Below, piece by piece: positions 7,801 through 18,179 of a stretch of 64,000 nucleotides of DNA. Numbering within the stretch: position 1 is the first letter of the stretch; each line of letters begins with the position of its first letter. Below the pieces are notes generated by a model, which had not been told where the DNA came from, ran no database searches, and was given only the letters and a program-made list of their open reading frames with translations. The position numbers and the translations under genes were made by a program. This DNA comes from Anaerorhabdus furcosa (lineage in GTDB: Bacteria; Bacillota_I; Bacilli_A; Erysipelotrichales; Erysipelotrichaceae), in contig NZ_FUWY01000001.1 in the NCBI RefSeq assembly GCF_900167375.1, forward strand, positions 310,001 through 374,000. Direction: 5' to 3'.

Positions 7801-10293
7801 CTAAACTCCTCCTGATTCTTTCATATTTTCAATAGGTTCATTCTTTATCATTTTATAAAGTGGATACAATTGAACTAATAACAAAATGAAGATTAATAAT
7901 AAATTTAAGATGATAAGTTGACTTATAGGATACTCAAAATAAATATCATAGCCATAAACGAAAATCCTTATGAATTCAATCAGATACTTAGGTTGATTTA
8001 TATAACTCACTAGAGCAAGCACAAGTCCATTTACAATGATAATCGTAGGTATGAATATTTTTATTATCTTCATTAGATAAGCCTTGATTAATTGTTTCTT
8101 TGAACAACCCAACCCTTGTAATATTCCTATTCTTTTTCTCTCCACAAGTAATGAAGAACTGACAATATTGCATAACAAGATAAGTCCAAATAATGAAGCT
8201 ATTGATCCAGATAACGCAACAATTAATGCCTTCTGTGTACACTCACGATACAATTTATCAACCAGTTCATACGTGTCAGATTGAAGTATGCCTCCACGAG
8301 ATGTAACTATAGAAGCTATTGATTTCCTTGTTGCAAATGAAGCATTTTCATCAATTGTTAGGTTGATGTTTGTATACTCATCCTCTGTAACTCGTCTTTC
8401 TTCCATCCTTAACATCAGTTTCTTATAAAATTCTTGTGATATGAATATGCTACCATTTGTGATTGCCAATTCATTGCCAAACAACAATTGATCATTTAAT
8501 TTTGGAAGAACACCTAATACTTCAATATCTTTTTCAAATACATTTGATTTGGTATAATCATATCCCTCTTCATCAACAAACTGATTTGATGTTAACGCAA
8601 GCATTGAACCTTTTTCTACAGGCAATTCTAACAATTCAAAATCATCATTTTGCCTTACACTTATAAAATTATATACCATCCCTGTTTTCTTATCTTTTTC
8701 CAAAATAGCTTGGTAATAAATAACTCCTTCACCATTTTTAAATCGTACTGCTTCTTCTTTATTCATATCTGATGATTCAACAAGCAAGTCACATTCCTTG
8801 TTAGACAAAACATAGAAATTAGTCAATAATATTCCTCTTTTATAAAAGTGAATAGGTGGTGTTTCAAAACTTGCATCATAAATATCATCATATGCTTTAT
8901 TTTCTCTAATATCCTTCGATGTGACAAAGTATTGTAATGGAACGAAGTTAATAGCTGATACTTCTTTAACCTCTGGTATTTTCTCTAAATCATCCAATAT
9001 TCTTCCATCAAAAAACTTCTCTGATTTACTTTGAATATTTAATGCAGCATAAGAAACATTTTTTTCATATGGCATCATCTGCCACTTGGTGAAATAAAGT
9101 GTTCCTATTGAAGTAATAAATATAAATATTATTAATAGGATAACTGTTAATTTTGGCTTTGATGCAATTTCTACCTTCTTCAGTATTTTTGTTTTCTCAT
9201 TTCTTAATGTACCTGGATTATCAATACGAATCATCATCGCAGAAATAAGAAACGAAGTAAAGCAAACAAAATACATTGAAACTAATATTATTATGATTTG
9301 AATGTATGGAATACTTATTATCGCGTTCTTTGCGAAACTTGTTATAAGGACACCAATTAGTAATCCTATTGGTATCCCTACAACAAAACTAAACGTTAAA
9401 ATAAGCAATGATTCAATAATAACTACTCCTATTATCATTGACCTTGTTGAACCTAAATTAGACATTGTCACAAAACTTTTTTTCCGCTTATTTAATAACA
9501 AGGAATAAATAATTAAATTAGAAACAAACGTCAACAGAATAATTCCAATTTGAATCATCATTAAAGAATAATCAAAACTATTATCGATAGGATACGCAAA
9601 CTCATTTACTACTATATCTTTGTTTGCACTCTCCATTAATTTATAAGACTCAAATGCCTTGGATCCTTTCCAAAATATTTGATATTGCTTAGAATAATTA
9701 TTTATAGAATCACTAACGATTGCATTTACTAATGGTGTTTCATTTTTTTGCCAGAAAACATCATACGCAGGTAATATGCCAACTAATTTGTACTCAATAA
9801 ATTTTGTTTCAACTAGCTCTCTTTGTAATTTATCTGTGTCATAATCCATTGGTAAAACTGGAATTTTTACAAATTTATCTAAGTCATAAGAATAGCCTAA
9901 ACTATCTAAAAGAGATGTTGTTAATGCGATTTCATTCTCATGTGTAGGTAGTTTACCATTCAATAATTGAATCCTTCCTAATTCTTCAAAGTTATCATCA
10001 ACTTTGCCAACAGAACCAAGAATTATATTGTTATCACAAATTAATGCATACTGTTCAACTATACTACTTACACCTTCTTGACTTACAACAGGATCGATTA
10101 CATTATAAGTTGTTGTATACCATTCTCCATAAAGATTTCTTCTTGTTTCTTCCAAGCTCTTTAAACTACTTTGGTTATAAATTAAATATGATACCGAGAA
10201 AACAATTGATAAAATAATCATCATCACCAATAAAAAATTTTGTCTTTTTCTTCCAATTATCCCTTTTGCTGATAAATAAAAGTTTGCCTTCAT
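7801..10293 (-). CDS. FtsX-like ABC transporter permease with two large ectodomains
   Basis: This 830-residue permease has an N-terminal helix (residues 17-40), a first ectodomain of about 190 residues, three helices around residues 235-360, a further helix near 380-400, a second ectodomain of about 250 residues and three C-terminal helices. This is the duplicated FtsX/MacB permease layout. The ATPase gene follows directly. The first ectodomain has a stand-alone relative at 3393-3899. The upstream region (10294-10390) is AT-rich, with TTATT-type ribosome spacing and no regulator adjacent. Confidence 0.9.
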   Translation of the reverse strand: MKANFYLSAKGIIGRKRQNFLLVMMIILSIVFSVSYLIYNQSSLKSLEETRRNLYGEWYTTTYNVIDPVVSQEGVSSIVEQYALICDNNIILGSVGKVDDNFEELGRIQLLNGKLPTHENEIALTTSLLDSLGYSYDLDKFVKIPVLPMDYDTDKLQRELVETKFIEYKLVGILPAYDVFWQKNETPLVNAIVSDSINNYSKQYQIFWKGSKAFESYKLMESANKDIVVNEFAYPIDNSFDYSLMMIQIGIILLTFVSNLIIYSLLLNKRKKSFVTMSNLGSTRSMIIGVVIIESLLILTFSFVVGIPIGLLIGVLITSFAKNAIISIPYIQIIIILVSMYFVCFTSFLISAMMIRIDNPGTLRNEKTKILKKVEIASKPKLTVILLIIFIFITSIGTLYFTKWQMMPYEKNVSYAALNIQSKSEKFFDGRILDDLEKIPEVKEVSAINFVPLQYFVTSKDIRENKAYDDIYDASFETPPIHFYKRGILLTNFYVLSNKECDLLVESSDMNKEEAVRFKNGEGVIYYQAILEKDKKTGMVYNFISVRQNDDFELLELPVEKGSMLALTSNQFVDEEGYDYTKSNVFEKDIEVLGVLPKLNDQLLFGNELAITNGSIFISQEFYKKLMLRMEERRVTEDEYTNINLTIDENASFATRKSIASIVTSRGGILQSDTYELVDKLYRECTQKALIVALSGSIASLFGLILLCNIVSSSLLVERKRIGILQGLGCSKKQLIKAYLMKIIKIFIPTIIIVNGLVLALVSYINQPKYLIEFIRIFVYGYDIYFEYPISQLIILNLLLIFILLLVQLYPLYKMIKNEPIENMKESGGV

Positions 10294-10396
10294 TTTATTA
10301 CCTCGATTCTCCCACTTTGTTTTATTTACTTAAATCTTAATCAAGTGATGTGTAATCTTTGTGTAACATTATCATTCTTAACATTTAATTCAAAAT

Positions 10397-10442
10397 AAAA
10401 CCCGTAATTATTTGTATGAATATACAAATGACTACGAGTTTT
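10397..10442 (-). terminator. Terminator of the XRE-TPR regulator gene
   Basis: A long imperfect hairpin is formed by AAAACCCGTA (10397-10406) with TACGAGTTTT (10433-10442) around an inner TTTGTAT/ATACAAA stem. It lies about 50 bases after the regulator stop codon on its strand. Confidence 0.65.
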
Positions 10443-10493
10443 CTATAAATGTTCTAAATACAATCTGACTTTCTTACTTATCAGAAACTTATT

Positions 10494-11705
10494 TCATGAT
10501 TTTATTTTAGTTAATTCTTGTAGGTATTTAAAAGCATCTTTATATTGATGTTTATTCTTGTAATACTTAATAATATTGTTATAAATCATTTCAATTGTTT
10601 CAAGATCACCTTTGTTCCCTACTTCAATGCTAGCTTCTTTTAACAATTCGACATACTTTTCACTTTTATCCTCACCATCCAATTGCATTTTGATGATAGA
10701 TAATCTTTTGATTTCCAATGAATTATTTTTATTGAATTTTATTCCTTCTTTTATAATCCTATTCACTTCATCTCGCTTGCACAGATTAAAATAAATAAGT
10801 GCCAAATGATAATAATATTCATCATCTTCTTCTGCATTGCATAGTAGTCCAAACCTCAATGCCTCTTCATAATTTTTACTCTTTATATAGGTCCAACAAA
10901 TATTACTATAAATAACGCAAATATCTCGTTGAGTTATATTTGGTACTTTAAGCAATAACATGAACTCATTAATTGCTTCTTCATAATCACCATTCTTTGA
11001 TAATAAAATAGCGATATGCAATTTAGTATAGTATATTCTTTTAAAATTCATTTCATTTCCAAATAACTCTAATGCCTGTAAACAATAGATTAATGCTCGG
11101 CAATAGTTATTCGTTCTATAATAGTACATGCCTAAATGATATGCCAGTAAACTTGTTGCGTGATCATATGTCCCTAAATCAATTGCTTTTTTATAGAAAG
11201 ATAATGCCTTGTTATTATCAATACTTAAATAGTAGCACCCTATATAATCGTAGATAATTTGCTGATTTCTCGAATCATATTGCCCTACTAGTTTTTCCAT
11301 TTCTTCTACAATGATCTTAACATTTTTACTATTTGCCTTATACAAAACATAGTACGCTAATCGAACAATTAAGTACTTATGATACACAACTGAATATTTG
11401 TAGTTTTTTCCTTCTTCGATTATTGTTTTTGTTTCTTCTAAATCAATATTCAAATACAAAAATTCATGCAAAATATTATCTAACTTTATATTGTATTCTG
11501 AAGTATCTTCTTGCTTTTTGTAATTCACACCTAAGGTTTTAAATATTACACTGTATATATTTTCATCAACATCAACAATGCCATTTTCAATTTGAGAAAT
11601 ATACCCTCTTGAATAACACGCTAATTGCGCTAATTTTTCAACAGTTAAACCTTTAGATAAACGCAGTTTCTTAATTAAAATACCCAATCGATTGAACTCA
11701 CTCAT
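10494..11705 (-). CDS. XRE-TPR regulator, RRNPP (Rgg/PlcR/ComR)-like
   Basis: This 403-residue protein has an N-terminal Cro/CI-type DNA-binding domain (about residues 6-60; YSRGYISQIENG is the recognition region). A long helical domain of repeated Tyr/Ala/Leu-rich pairs, such as NNKALSFYKKAIDLG and NNYCRALIYCLQALELFG, is typical of TPR repeats. This is the architecture of the RRNPP regulators that bind short secreted peptides. I chose the internal ATG at 11703-11705 (MSEFNRLG): GGGG and AGGAG lie upstream of it, while the alternative start 30 bases earlier has no ribosome site. It is divergent from a 69-residue secreted-peptide gene, a typical layout for a peptide-sensing pair. Confidence 0.85.
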   Translation of the reverse strand: MSEFNRLGILIKKLRLSKGLTVEKLAQLACYSRGYISQIENGIVDVDENIYSVIFKTLGVNYKKQEDTSEYNIKLDNILHEFLYLNIDLEETKTIIEEGKNYKYSVVYHKYLIVRLAYYVLYKANSKNVKIIVEEMEKLVGQYDSRNQQIIYDYIGCYYLSIDNNKALSFYKKAIDLGTYDHATSLLAYHLGMYYYRTNNYCRALIYCLQALELFGNEMNFKRIYYTKLHIAILLSKNGDYEEAINEFMLLLKVPNITQRDICVIYSNICWTYIKSKNYEEALRFGLLCNAEEDDEYYYHLALIYFNLCKRDEVNRIIKEGIKFNKNNSLEIKRLSIIKMQLDGEDKSEKYVELLKEASIEVGNKGDLETIEMIYNNIIKYYKNKHQYKDAFKYLQELTKIKS

Positions 11706-11833
11706 ATTTGTTACCCCACTCCTAGATTCTATCATAAAATTTCAGTAATTATGTTAAAAACTTTTTTTAAAAACACGCGAATATAAGCATATTTTCATCA
11801 ATTTTTTTAACCCAATCTTTCAAAAGTTTGTCG

Positions 11834-11852
11834 TATAATTAGCACATAGGAG
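11834..11852 (+). promoter_or_regulatory. -10 box and strong RBS of the secreted-peptide gene
   Basis: TATAAT at 11834-11839 is a perfect -10 box. The -35 region 17-18 bases upstream (around CCCAAT) is poor, as at promoters that need an activator. AGGAGG at 11847-11852 lies 8-9 bases before the ATG. Confidence 0.6.
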
Positions 11853-11861
11853 GCATTATTT

Positions 11862-12071
11862 ATGCAAAATTTTCAATCCAAATTAGTTAAGCTTTTTCTA
11901 GTTTCAAGTGTTTCGTTCCTCTTCTTAGGATCATTAACTATTCGTCCTAATGCAGAAGTTGAACCAGTTAAACCATGTGTATATGAAGAAGATGGTACTC
12001 TTTCAAAAGATAGCCCAATTCCATGTGCACCAACAATTGTTCCATTTAATCATACTGGTGGACCTCTATAA
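11862..12071 (+). CDS. Small secreted peptide precursor (candidate signalling peptide)
   Basis: This 69-residue product begins with a Lys-containing N-terminus and a strong hydrophobic core (KLFLVSSVSFLFLGSL, residues 10-25), a Sec signal peptide. The exported part is short, proline-rich and has two cysteines (CVYEEDG and IPCAP). The C-terminus is VPFNHTGGPL. A perfect -10, an AGGAGG ribosome site and a strong terminator 6 bases after the stop show that it is expressed as its own unit. The divergent neighbour is an XRE-TPR regulator, so this may be the pro-pheromone from which a C-terminal peptide is cut. I recognise no family, and the mature peptide is unknown. Confidence 0.7.
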   Translation: MQNFQSKLVKLFLVSSVSFLFLGSLTIRPNAEVEPVKPCVYEEDGTLSKDSPIPCAPTIVPFNHTGGPL

Positions 12072-12076
12072 AAAAG

Positions 12077-12117
12077 AACAGTTGATTTGTCTAAGTTAGA
12101 CATCAACTGTTTTTTTA
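12077..12117 (+). terminator. Strong terminator of the secreted-peptide gene
   Basis: AACAGTTGAT (12077-12086) pairs with ATCAACTGTT (12102-12111). An inner GTCTAA/TTAGAC stem continues the helix, and seven Ts follow. Confidence 0.88.
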
Positions 12118-12296
12118 TTCAATTTCAAACAGAAATATATAAATATGTGTTGTGAAAAAATAATTTTAGCTACAATCTCTCCATTGATAAATCATATTTC
12201 TATAAAGTTGATGTTAAAGTTATATACTATTTTCTGTAACCTCAAGCATCGGTTTTTGTTTCCTACCAAAATAACATTCTTTATTTGATATTAACT

Positions 12297-13598
12297 TTAA
12301 TAGTCTATAATTGCATCATTTAATAGAAAATTTTCTACTCCAATGAAAAGTATTCCATTTTCATCATGCCAAGGAATTATATCATCTTTTACAATTACAA
12401 TTTTCTTAAACGAGTCATCTACTCGTAAAAGCGATTGAACTTCTTGATTTTTCTTTTCTTCATCTACAATAGAGAGTGCAGATTGGATATAGTATCTTTT
12501 ACTTGCTTGATTCGCAACAAAATCGATTTCAAACTGTTTTCTTTTGCTTAATCCATTTTCATCTTTATAATTATATTCAACTACTCCTACATCTACATTA
12601 AATCCTCTTCCTATAAGTTCGTTGTAAATAATATTTTCCATAATATGATTTTCTTCTTGTTGCCTAAAATTTAGCATTGCATTTCTTAACCCAATATCAG
12701 AATAATAGTATTTTAATGGAGTATCCAAATATCTTTTTCCTTTGACATCATATCGATAAGACTTACTTATTAAGAATGAATCTATAAAATAATCTAGATA
12801 TTTACTAATCGTAGCACTCGTAATTGTAATCTGTTTAACACTTTTAAATGTTTTAGAAAGTTTAAGTGGATTAGTCAACAATCCAACTGCTGTTGCAATT
12901 AAGTTTAATAAATCACTTAATGTTTCTTTGCTCGCTGATATCTTATTTCTTTCAACAATATCTTCAAGATAAATCTTATTAAATAAATCGATAAGATATT
13001 TGCTTTTGGATTGATGATTTGTTAAAGATACCAAATATGGCATTCCTCCATATGTCACATACTCTTTCCATGCATTGTTTTTATTATCAAAGCAATCATA
13101 AAGCTCCCTATATGATAACGGTGCCATCTTTATTTCATCTCCACGACCTCTAAACTCTGTAAGAATATCTGAAGATAACATCTTTGAATTACTACCTGTT
13201 ATGTATAAATCAACGTTTTTCATTTTTATTAATCCTAGGAGTACATCAACAAAAGTAATCTTTTTTCTACCATCTGTTACGTATGGATTATCCACACTTT
13301 CAACCATTTGAATTTCATCAATAAAAACGTAATATAGATTGTCTTCTTTCTCTATTTTTTCACGAATGAATTTATCCAATTCGAAAGGGTTTCTATATTT
13401 GATATTTGCCAAATCATCTAAGGATATCTCAATGATACAATCTTCATCAACACCTTCATTTTCAACTAGATACTTGTGATATAGTTCAAATAACAAATAT
13501 GATTTACCTGATCTTCTAATTCCAGTAACTATCTTTATTAGCCCATTTTCTTTTTTACTAATAAGTTGATTTAAATATTTATTCCTGTTAATTTGCAT
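12297..13598 (-). CDS. ATPase of the AAA_14/DUF4143 family
   Basis: This 433-residue cytoplasmic ATPase has Walker A GIRRSGKS (residues 26-33) and Walker B VFIDEIQ near residue 90. After a winged-helix-like middle comes a DUF4143-type C-terminal domain with a nuclease-fold-like stretch (FEIDFVANQASKRYYIQ). Proteins of this kind are widespread, often in many copies per genome, and their role is unsettled. It stands alone, with 176 bases to the small-peptide terminator on one side and the lysS terminator on the other. The intergenic DNA at 12121-12296 shows nothing I can name. Confidence 0.85.
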   Translation of the reverse strand: MQINRNKYLNQLISKKENGLIKIVTGIRRSGKSYLLFELYHKYLVENEGVDEDCIIEISLDDLANIKYRNPFELDKFIREKIEKEDNLYYVFIDEIQMVESVDNPYVTDGRKKITFVDVLLGLIKMKNVDLYITGSNSKMLSSDILTEFRGRGDEIKMAPLSYRELYDCFDNKNNAWKEYVTYGGMPYLVSLTNHQSKSKYLIDLFNKIYLEDIVERNKISASKETLSDLLNLIATAVGLLTNPLKLSKTFKSVKQITITSATISKYLDYFIDSFLISKSYRYDVKGKRYLDTPLKYYYSDIGLRNAMLNFRQQEENHIMENIIYNELIGRGFNVDVGVVEYNYKDENGLSKRKQFEIDFVANQASKRYYIQSALSIVDEEKKNQEVQSLLRVDDSFKKIVIVKDDIIPWHDENGILFIGVENFLLNDAIIDY

Positions 13599-13742
13599 AT
13601 TTATACCTCAATAAATTTTTGCGTATTTACGCATTTTTTGTAAATGATTTGTTACTTTTGTTTATTGTACATAATGGATATTTATAAGCAATTTTTTCAT
13701 TATATTACTACTTTTGCTATTTGCATATTGTGATAGGTAAAC

Positions 13743-13790
13743 AAAAAAAACACGTTATTCCCCAATATTTAAAGGATTATAACGTGTTTT
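13743..13790 (-). terminator. Terminator of lysS
   Basis: AAAACACGTTAT (13747-13758) pairs perfectly with ATAACGTGTTTT (13779-13790). A run of As on plus (Ts on minus) follows the stem. It lies 18 bases after the lysS stop. Confidence 0.85.
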
Positions 13791-13807
13791 ATTTACTTGA
13801 TATTAAA

Positions 13808-15313
<1,506 letters not shown>

Positions 15314-15324
15314 CTAATAAAATA

Positions 15325-15549
15325 AAAAAACTCTTCACCCAATAGGGACGAGAGTTATCATCGTGGTACCACCCTAATTCATGATGCAATCACTTACATC
15401 ATCTTAGCGACTATTTAAAGTCATTCTTAACGCGAATTAACGTTCAACTCCAAGTCTTTATTCATTTATCATCCACTTGCCTAATCACACCAACCTAGGC
15501 TCTCTTGAAGTTACCTGATAAATTACTCTTCTTTTCATCATTGATTTAC
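15325..15549 (-). ncRNA. T-box riboswitch leader of lysS (probable lysine specifier)
   Basis: The minus strand holds the T-box core AGGGTGGTACCACG (15362-15375). A terminator stem follows: AACTCT at 15351-15356, AGAGTT at 15329-15334, then a run of Ts. Upstream is a stem I region with an AGAGAGCC element and a distal GGTGTGA loop. In the expected specifier position TGAATAAAGAC, the triplet AAA (15457-15459) is a lysine codon. Uncharged tRNA-Lys would pair and prevent termination. The T-box is clear; the exact specifier register is inferred. Confidence 0.9.
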
Positions 15550-15555
15550 GACTTG

Positions 15556-15584
15556 ATTATATCTATTTTTTAAGATAATGTCAA
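15556..15584 (-). promoter_or_regulatory. Consensus sigma-A promoter of the lysS leader
   Basis: TTGACA (15579-15584) and TATAAT (15556-15561) are separated by exactly 17 bases. Both hexamers match consensus perfectly. The promoter starts 7 bases before the end of the pentapeptide gene's stop-proximal DNA, so lysS does not depend on read-through. Confidence 0.88.
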
Positions 15585-15590
15585 AGAAAC

Positions 15591-16214
15591 TTAATCAACT
15601 ACTTCAATACCCAGTAATGAGGCTAAACGAATTGCTTGTGTTGAATTTACTTTAATTCCTTTTAAGCTATTCAAGTCAACAGTAATCCCCTCAATAATTG
15701 ATGAAGAAAAGTCAACTCCATTAAGCGATGTTTCAAAGAATTCACCTTTAGTTACATCATTTTCTTTGAATTCGATTTTCTTTAATTCAACTTGAAAGAA
15801 ACGAGATTCTTCTAAGTTAGAATTTTGAATTCGAGATAGTTCAATTTTGCCATTGGAGAAATTACTAAGACGAATTAAACAAGCATCAAATTCAACATTT
15901 TTCATAATACAATGATAGAAATTTGCACCTGACATTTTGCAATTTGTGAACTTACAGCGATGAAAGTTAACTTCATTAAACTCCATAGTTGTAAAATCAC
16001 AATTCTCAAAAATAACATCCAGAAATTCTTTTACATCAATTTTAGTTTTGGTAAAATCAATTTTCTTAAAATGACAACTGTCTACACGACATTCTTCATC
16101 CATATCCATTGTTGGATTTTCATCAATTAATTTATTATAGAAATCTTGGTCAATAATGCAATCATTGAATGTCGCTTGGTTTAGTGTTTGAATCTTGGGT
16201 TGTTCTATCTTCAT
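15591..16214 (-). CDS. Pentapeptide repeat protein, Qnr-like
   Basis: This protein of about 207 residues is built of pentapeptide repeats (for example [20 protein letters not shown]; every fifth residue Phe or Leu). It should fold as a right-handed quadrilateral beta-helix. The size and the C-terminal pattern [11 protein letters not shown]...[14 protein letters not shown] resemble Qnr/MfpA-type gyrase-protecting proteins, whose C-termini read VDLQGVKL...QASLLMERLGI. I chose the ATG at 16212-16214 (MKIEQ), with AGAGGA 8 bases upstream, over one 18 bases earlier. The start lies within the end of dusB, so the genes are translationally coupled. A Qnr-like role is inference; many pentapeptide proteins have other or unknown roles. 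Confidence 0.8.
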   Translation of the reverse strand: MKIEQPKIQTLNQATFNDCIIDQDFYNKLIDENPTMDMDEECRVDSCHFKKIDFTKTKIDVKEFLDVIFENCDFTTMEFNEVNFHRCKFTNCKMSGANFYHCIMKNVEFDACLIRLSNFSNGKIELSRIQNSNLEESRFFQVELKKIEFKENDVTKGEFFETSLNGVDFSSSIIEGITVDLNSLKGIKVNSTQAIRLASLLGIEVVD

Positions 16215-17196
16215 ATTCGATTCCTCTTTCATTCAAAAACTTCACATAATCACCAAATAAGTTTTCTAAATCTTTTAGAGTTTTTAGTTTAGCACATTCG
16301 TTTTTAACGCGTGCACTAAATGGCATTCCTTGGATATACCATGGTGCTAATCCTCTCATTTGTTTTATCGCAACTACCTCTCCTCGCAAAGCTATTAATC
16401 GCTTTGCGTGATCAATACCCATCTTCATTCTTTCTTCAAAACTCGGTTTAAAATCTTCTTCGTTGTTGAAATATTGAACCATTTGCTTAATCAAAAATGG
16501 ATTTCCAATTGCACCTCGTCCAATCATAATTGCATCGCATCCTGTTTCTTGAAGACGCTTAACTGCATCTTCCACTGAGCGAATATCACCATTACCGATA
16601 ACAGGTATCTTTACAGCTTCCTTTACCTTTTTTACCCATGACCAATCTGCTTCACCTTCATACATTTGACCACGTGTTCTTCCATGAACTGCAATCGCAC
16701 TAACACCAATTCGTTCTAACTCCTTTGCAAGTTCAACGCAGTTAATTGTTTCTTTTGTCCAACCTGATCTTATCTTAACTGTAACAGGTTTCTTAACTGC
16801 ATGAACAATAGCTTCAATAAGTTCAACTGCATATTCAGGTTCTCTCATTAATGCAGATCCTGCATTGGATTTCACAATCTTATTTACAGGACAACCCATA
16901 TTGATATCAATAATGTCACAATCTGTATTTTGATCCAAATAAATTGCAGCTTGTACCATTGATTCTTTATCATGTCCAAATAATTGCATTGATAATGGAT
17001 GTTCTGTTTCTAGTATTTTGCACATTTCTAATGTTTTCTTACTATTAAACCCAAGTGCTTTATCACTAATCATTTCTGTATAAACTAAACCTGCTCCATA
17101 CTCAAAACAAATCTCACGAAAAGCACTGTTACTTACTCCTGCCATTGGAGCGATGACAATTGGATTTTTGATTTCTAATTCTCTTATTTTCCACAT
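16162..17196 (-). CDS. dusB: tRNA-dihydrouridine synthase
   Basis: This 344-residue FMN enzyme reduces uridines to dihydrouridine in tRNA D-loops. The FMN-binding TIM barrel opens with [17 protein letters not shown]. The catalytic cysteine lies in INMGCPVNK, and [11 protein letters not shown] and GNGDI are conserved flavin and phosphate sites. The start overlaps the end of hslO by 13 bases, and the end overlaps the pentapeptide gene. The hslO-dusB-lysS order is common in Bacillota. Confidence 0.95.
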   Translation of the reverse strand: MWKIRELEIKNPIVIAPMAGVSNSAFREICFEYGAGLVYTEMISDKALGFNSKKTLEMCKILETEHPLSMQLFGHDKESMVQAAIYLDQNTDCDIIDINMGCPVNKIVKSNAGSALMREPEYAVELIEAIVHAVKKPVTVKIRSGWTKETINCVELAKELERIGVSAIAVHGRTRGQMYEGEADWSWVKKVKEAVKIPVIGNGDIRSVEDAVKRLQETGCDAIMIGRGAIGNPFLIKQMVQYFNNEEDFKPSFEERMKMGIDHAKRLIALRGEVVAIKQMRGLAPWYIQGMPFSARVKNECAKLKTLKDLENLFGDYVKFLNERGIEYEDRTTQDSNTKPSDIQ

Positions 17197-18071
17197 GATT
17201 TTCTAAACTCCAAGATGGATTTTAACTCATCTTCGCTAAAATCATATGTTTTATTACAATATTCACATTTTACTTGGCACCCATGATCTTCTTCAATCAT
17301 CTCTTCTAAATCACTTGATTTAAGCGTTGTAAGAGCACCTTTAAAACGATCTTTATTACAATCGCAATGCCATTGAATTGGGCTTTCTTCTAGTATTTCT
17401 ACATCATCAAATAAACGCATGACAATATCTTGTGGTGTATGACCATTTTTAATCATTGTACTTATTGGTTCTAGTGTTGCTACTGCTTCTTCAACTTTCG
17501 CAACATCTTCCTCTGTTGCATCTGGCATAATTTGAATTAATAGTCCACCTGCAGCTAAACAGCTATAATCTGTATCCACTAATACGCCTACTGAAACAGC
17601 TGATGGTGTTTGTTCAGATACTGTAAAATAATACGCGAAGTCTTCTCCAATTTCACCTGTTTGAAGGGCTACTTGTCCAGTGAAATCAACTTTCATTCCT
17701 AAGCTTCGTGTTACCTTTAAATAACCATCGGTTCCTACAGCTAAGCCAACTGCAAGTTTGTTGTTGTCATTGTACTTAAGATAAATTTCATTATCTCCTA
17801 CAAATCCTTTTACATCGCCATTTTGTTTACACTCAACCATGCATGTACCAATTGGTCCATTCCCATTAATTTGAATCGTAATTTTATCATCATCGTTTTT
17901 TAACATACCTGCCATCATCGAACCAATTGACATAATTCTTCCAAGTGCCGCTTGTGATGTTGGCCATAAATCATGTTGTAAACGTGCTTGTTCACATAAT
18001 GCTGTTGTACGATTTGCGTACATTCTTACTTTGCCATTTAAGGCAATTGCTTTAACTAATATATCTTTCAT
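17184..18071 (-). CDS. hslO: Hsp33 redox-regulated chaperone
   Basis: This 295-residue cytoplasmic chaperone is switched on by oxidation. The C-terminal zinc centre is present as CDC (about residues 237-239) and CEYC about 30 residues later, the C-x-C / C-x-x-C pattern that forms disulfides under oxidative stress. The N-terminal domain begins [17 protein letters not shown], typical of the family. It is the first gene of the run leading to dusB and the pentapeptide gene, with overlapping ends. The stretch upstream (18072-18140) is short and holds the promoter. Confidence 0.96.
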   Translation of the reverse strand: MKDILVKAIALNGKVRMYANRTTALCEQARLQHDLWPTSQAALGRIMSIGSMMAGMLKNDDDKITIQINGNGPIGTCMVECKQNGDVKGFVGDNEIYLKYNDNNKLAVGLAVGTDGYLKVTRSLGMKVDFTGQVALQTGEIGEDFAYYFTVSEQTPSAVSVGVLVDTDYSCLAAGGLLIQIMPDATEEDVAKVEEAVATLEPISTMIKNGHTPQDIVMRLFDDVEILEESPIQWHCDCNKDRFKGALTTLKSSDLEEMIEEDHGCQVKCEYCNKTYDFSEDELKSILEFRKSCGK

Positions 18072-18138
18072 ACTTTATACCTCGTTTGTTTAAAGATTAT
18101 ATCATAAAGACCTCACTTCGACTATTGGAATGCCATGG

Positions 18139-18179
18139 AAAAGAAGTAATTTCTCTTATCAAGAAATTACTTCTTCTTT
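18139..18179 (-). terminator. Hairpin ending the mannose-type PTS operon
   Basis: AAGAAGTAATTTCT (18141-18154) pairs perfectly with AGAAATTACTTCTT (18162-18175) around a 7-base loop. It sits directly after the hydrolase stop. The T-run on the minus strand is weak (CTTTTCC), so termination efficiency is uncertain. Confidence 0.6.
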
